Positions 4,513 through 7,203 of a DNA stretch of 7,203 bases are shown in pieces. The notes below the pieces were generated by a model. It made no database searches. It was not told the DNA's origin and worked only from the letters and a program-made list of their open reading frames with translations. Position 1 is the stretch's first letter. Each line of letters starts with the position of its first letter. A program made the position numbers and the translations under genes. Source of the DNA: an uncultured Ruminococcus sp. (GTDB lineage Bacteria > Bacillota > Clostridia > Oscillospirales > Ruminococcaceae); NCBI GenBank assembly GCA_947175005.1, contig CAMWLD010000113.1, positions 1 through 7,203 on the forward strand. Reading direction: 5' to 3'.

Positions 4513-4528
4513 CGAAGAATAATCTTCG
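4513..4528 (+). promoter_or_regulatory. Small leader hairpin upstream of the spoIIE ribosome binding site
   Basis: CGAAGA (4513-4518) and TCTTCG (4523-4528) form a perfect 6-bp stem with an ATAA loop. It ends 2 nt before the AAGGA ribosome binding site (4531-4535). It may set mRNA stability or translation. If the ATG at 4510 were the true start it would be coding sequence, which I think less likely. Confidence 0.4.
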
Positions 4529-4545
4529 GTAAGGACGGTAACAAA

Positions 4546-6933
4546 ATGATAACTTCAGCTCAAAATCCCGCTTCGGGAATCATCTCCGAACAGACTGACG
4601 GGGAAGTTCAAAAGGAAAATCCAACCCCCAAAAAGCTTGCGCCGATGCTGGCCGCAATGGCGGCGGGGGGCATTCTTACGGGGGTAAGATTTGCGGGGAG
4701 TATGTCGGTTTTCGGTATCTCCCTTGTGTCGGCGCTGCCTTTTCCGTTAGGGGCGGCAGTCCTTATAGGCGGCGTTATCTCTGCGCTGGCTAGTGGCAAT
4801 GTATGGCAGTGTCTGCCGATGCTTTCGGCTATGGGGATAATGGCGGTGTATAACCTTATTTTCAGAAAAAACGGCAATTACAACAGGCGTCTTGCCGCTG
4901 CGGTCTCGGGGGTCATCTGCTTTGTAAGCATTGCCGCAGTAAGCGCCGCAGGCGGTGCGGCAGGCGGAGAAGGCGCAGCCCTGTTTCTGGCGGCGCTTAT
5001 CAGAGGCGGCATATGTATGCTTGGCACTCTTTGTTTTTTTGATACCGTGACCATTATCCGCTGCGGCTGCCAGAATCCCGATATAAGGGCGGCAAACCGC
5101 CTTGCCGCCGCAGGGGCTGTGTATATGATAATTATATGTTCGCTTATGCCGAGGGAACTGGGCTTTCTTAATATAGGCAGGATAACCGCGGGAGTTTTCT
5201 GCGGGGCGGCGGCAAGGAAATTCGGCGTTAAAGGCGGGTCTGCGGCGGGGATATTATCGGCGGCGGCTTTTCTTATGTGCGACCCTGCGGCAGGGCGCAG
5301 CGGGGCTATGCTGGCATTTGCCGCAATGATCGCAGGGTTTTACGGCGACAGGGGAAAATATTCGGTAAATGTAGCTTTTATCCTTTCCGCATTCGGCATA
5401 TGCGCCGCAGCGGGAATGCCCTCGGGGACGCCTGCTTTTATAGCGGATATGGGCGCAGCGGCGGTGCTTTACTGCATTATCCCCGAAAACATTTACATAG
5501 GAAAGCTGGGGATGATCTCTTCATATAAAAGCAGCGGCGCTGCACAGTGTTCAAATGAACTTGTGTTCACGGAAAATATGTTAACGGAAGTGGTAAATGA
5601 TGTTGAGGATGCAGCAAAAATGCTTGCAAGAGTATACGAAAAAGAACAGATCGACAAGGGAGATCTTGCTGTCAGCGAAACTGTCAGAGAGCGGGTCTGC
5701 GCTTCGATTTGCACTAAAGAGAGGTGCAGTGCGGTTATCGGCAGCGCTCCGAGGGAAATATCGCAGGGCTGCTTCCGCGCTGCGCAGGGGATTCTCGAAA
5801 AAAAGGGCAGTATTACTGGAAAAGAGCTGCCTGCGGGCTTCGAGGGCTGCACGAAAAAAAATCTCATCGCTTGGGAGTATAACACATTATACGGAGTTAA
5901 GAAAATACAGTCCCGCAGGCGTGCGGGGGCAAAGCGATTTTTAGATAATATAGCGGACGAGCTTTCGGCCTGCGGCGGCATGATGGGGGATATTGCACGG
6001 GGCATGGACAGGCGGCTGTCGGAGGACGAGGCAATGAGCGAGGCTGCCTTTAAGGTGCTGCGCCGCAAAGTAAATGAGGTAAAGTCCGTTCGGGTGACCT
6101 ATGACGAGGAGGGCAGACCTTTTTGCGAGGCGTTTTTTACCGCTCACGAGAAATTTTCCGATCTTATGCTCACCCGTGTGACCGCCAGACTTTCCGAGCT
6201 TTTGGGAGAAAATCTCGAAAAGCCCGCCCTGCTCAGCTGCGTATCGGCAGGCGAGGAACTGCCTCTTTACCGTGCACGGTGGTGGAGCGGCGGGGGATAT
6301 TATCCCGATTTCAGCGTTTCCTGCCACTCTGCCGAGGGAGGCATTTGCGGGGACAGCAGCGCAGCCTTTGAGGACGGCAGGGGAAATTTCTTTCTTATCC
6401 TATCCGACGGCATGGGCACGGGACACAGAGCCGCCGCTCAAAGCAGCATGGCGGTAAGCATTCTTCGGAGGCTTATTTTGGCGGGTGCGGATCTTATAAA
6501 CGGCGTAAAGATGCTGAACGTTCTGCTTTCCTGTGCAGGAGCGGACGAGACCTTTACTACCATAGATCTTTTATGTATCAACTGCCTTACTGGGCGTGCC
6601 CGTCTTATTAAAATGGGGGCGGCTCCCACGACGGTGATATGCGGTGGTGAGATAAGCGTTTACAGTGAATCCTCCGCACCTGTGGGAATAATTGACAGTC
6701 CTGTCATTGAGGAAATTTCCTTTGAGCTGGACGAGACTGCACGTATAATCATGGTGACTGACGGTGTGGGTGAAAGCTGCACGGAGCTTATAAATGCCAT
6801 GCTTCAAAATGAGCGTCTGACCTGTGAGCAGACGGCTGACAAGCTGGTGGATTTTGCGGTAAACGAGGGTGAAAGCAGCAAGACAAGCTTGCCCGATGAT
6901 GTGACGGTTGGAGTGGTAAGGTTACTGCGATAA
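4546..6933 (+). CDS. spoIIE: Stage II sporulation protein E (membrane PP2C-type serine phosphatase)
   Basis: SpoIIE dephosphorylates the anti-anti-sigma factor SpoIIAA-P, which frees sigma-F in the forespore, and it also acts at the polar septum with FtsZ. From the ATG at 4546 it has 795 residues, near the roughly 830 of Bacillus. Residues about 30-320 are a chain of Gly/Ala-rich hydrophobic segments consistent with the family's roughly ten membrane helices. The central domain (about 340-590) has clustered cysteines (385, 389, 394, 409, 435) and helical stretches. The C-terminal PP2C domain has SDGMGTGHRAA (620-630), TTIDLLCIN (671-679), KMGAAP (689-694), SSAPVGI (709-715), MVTDGVGE (736-743) and PDDVTVGV (783-790), so the metal-binding Asp residues are present. 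Start choice: AAGGA at 4531-4535 serves 4546; the in-frame ATG at 4510 lacks a ribosome binding site and lies only about 14 nt from the probable transcript start. It diverges from the AT-rich gene and implies a sporulating, or formerly sporulating, lineage. Confidence 0.95.
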   Translation: MITSAQNPASGIISEQTDGEVQKENPTPKKLAPMLAAMAAGGILTGVRFAGSMSVFGISLVSALPFPLGAAVLIGGVISALASGNVWQCLPMLSAMGIMAVYNLIFRKNGNYNRRLAAAVSGVICFVSIAAVSAAGGAAGGEGAALFLAALIRGGICMLGTLCFFDTVTIIRCGCQNPDIRAANRLAAAGAVYMIIICSLMPRELGFLNIGRITAGVFCGAAARKFGVKGGSAAGILSAAAFLMCDPAAGRSGAMLAFAAMIAGFYGDRGKYSVNVAFILSAFGICAAAGMPSGTPAFIADMGAAAVLYCIIPENIYIGKLGMISSYKSSGAAQCSNELVFTENMLTEVVNDVEDAAKMLARVYEKEQIDKGDLAVSETVRERVCASICTKERCSAVIGSAPREISQGCFRAAQGILEKKGSITGKELPAGFEGCTKKNLIAWEYNTLYGVKKIQSRRRAGAKRFLDNIADELSACGGMMGDIARGMDRRLSEDEAMSEAAFKVLRRKVNEVKSVRVTYDEEGRPFCEAFFTAHEKFSDLMLTRVTARLSELLGENLEKPALLSCVSAGEELPLYRARWWSGGGYYPDFSVSCHSAEGGICGDSSAAFEDGRGNFFLILSDGMGTGHRAAAQSSMAVSILRRLILAGADLINGVKMLNVLLSCAGADETFTTIDLLCINCLTGRARLIKMGAAPTTVICGGEISVYSESSAPVGIIDSPVIEEISFELDETARIIMVTDGVGESCTELINAMLQNERLTCEQTADKLVDFAVNEGESSKTSLPDDVTVGVVRLLR

Positions 6934-7203
6934 CGGTTTTGCTCAAATGCTGCGGGGCTGGTTTCCCCTCATGCGCCGGGGAAATGGCTTTGTCCCCTAC
7001 CATGCCATGAAACTGACTTTGTTCCCCTGCCACTACGGGGCTGCTTTGTGTTGATGTAAATGAATTTTGAAATGCGCTCATTTGTTTTAAGATGTGAGTT
7101 GCCTGTTACTATGAAATGTGACTTTGTTTGATAAATGCTTGACTTTGCAAACGGACTGTAAGTTGCCGACCAAAGGGACAACCTCTTGGTTTATAAGTAG
7201 GGG
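6934..7203. other. Gene-free repeat-rich stretch after spoIIE
   Basis: I find no credible gene in these 270 nt; the frames seen here have no ribosome binding site and low-complexity products. The stretch holds related units: GGCTGGTTTCCCCT (6956), GGCTTTGTCCCCT (6986) and GACTTTGTTCCCCT (7015), spaced 29-30 nt. TGACTTTG occurs at 7014, 7119 and 7140. A stem TTTCCCC (6962-6968) with GGGGAAA (6978-6984) could form 28 nt after the spoIIE stop, but it lacks a T-run. A second imperfect hairpin lies at 7169-7190 (ACCAAAGG with CCTcTTGGT), followed by TTATAAG. No clear intrinsic terminator is visible. Confidence 0.55.

Noticed and set aside
4510..4545. spoIIE start at the upstream ATG
   Set aside because: It has no ribosome binding site, is about 14 nt from the likely transcript start, and would turn a leader hairpin into coding sequence; the ATG at 4546 has AAGGA.
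6969..7181. Minus-strand frames after spoIIE as small genes
   Set aside because: They have no ribosome binding site and repetitive low-complexity products, and they overlap the repeat-rich stretch.

Overview
The window looks like chromosomal DNA of a low-to-moderate GC Firmicute, most likely a clostridial lineage of the Ruminococcaceae/Oscillospiraceae type. The support is a spoIIE sporulation phosphatase gene, a small two-CxxC protein of a type I associate with Clostridia (DUF6472-like), strong AAGGAG/GGGAGG ribosome binding sites and sigma-A promoters. A sigma-D (sigma-28) type promoter hints at motility genes elsewhere in the genome. The genus is inference; no rRNA or other marker is present.

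Layout. (1) 99-1981, plus strand: an extended -10 promoter drives a housekeeping cluster of a 57-residue Cys-rich protein, sfsA (nuclease-fold 'sugar fermentation stimulation' protein) and rsmA/ksgA (16S rRNA dimethyladenosine methyltransferase). It ends at a hairpin terminator that also serves the convergent gene. (2) 2049-3092, minus strand: an unrecognised 321-residue helical protein whose upstream region carries TAAA-N15-GACGATAT, one base from the sigma-D consensus. (3) 3132-3757, minus strand: a lipoprotein with an Ig-like domain. Its frame is cut by an amber codon, and the rest of the domain lies intact and in frame downstream as far as a TGA at 3150-3152. It has a consensus sigma-A promoter. 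(4) 3847-4203, minus strand: an AT-rich, Trp-rich orphan gene, bracketed by two imperfect direct repeats of about 170 bp. Each repeat carries the same TTGACA-N17-TATAAT promoter, a ribosome binding site and a four-unit heptanucleotide tandem repeat. (5) 4484-6933, plus strand: spoIIE, full length, with its own TATAAT element. (6) 6934-7203: no gene seen, but a GC-block and TGACTTTG repeat region.

How the genes relate. The first cluster is ordinary translation and housekeeping. SpoIIE is the membrane PP2C phosphatase that activates sigma-F in the forespore. The part between them is accessory: a duplicated promoter unit, a low-GC insert and a decaying lipoprotein gene. This suggests a local tandem duplication followed by replacement of one copy's coding body. 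I see no complete novel defence or mobile system. The most informative signals are the amber-interrupted lipoprotein, the promoter-bearing direct repeats around the AT-rich gene, and the sigma-D-type promoter in front of an unknown gene.
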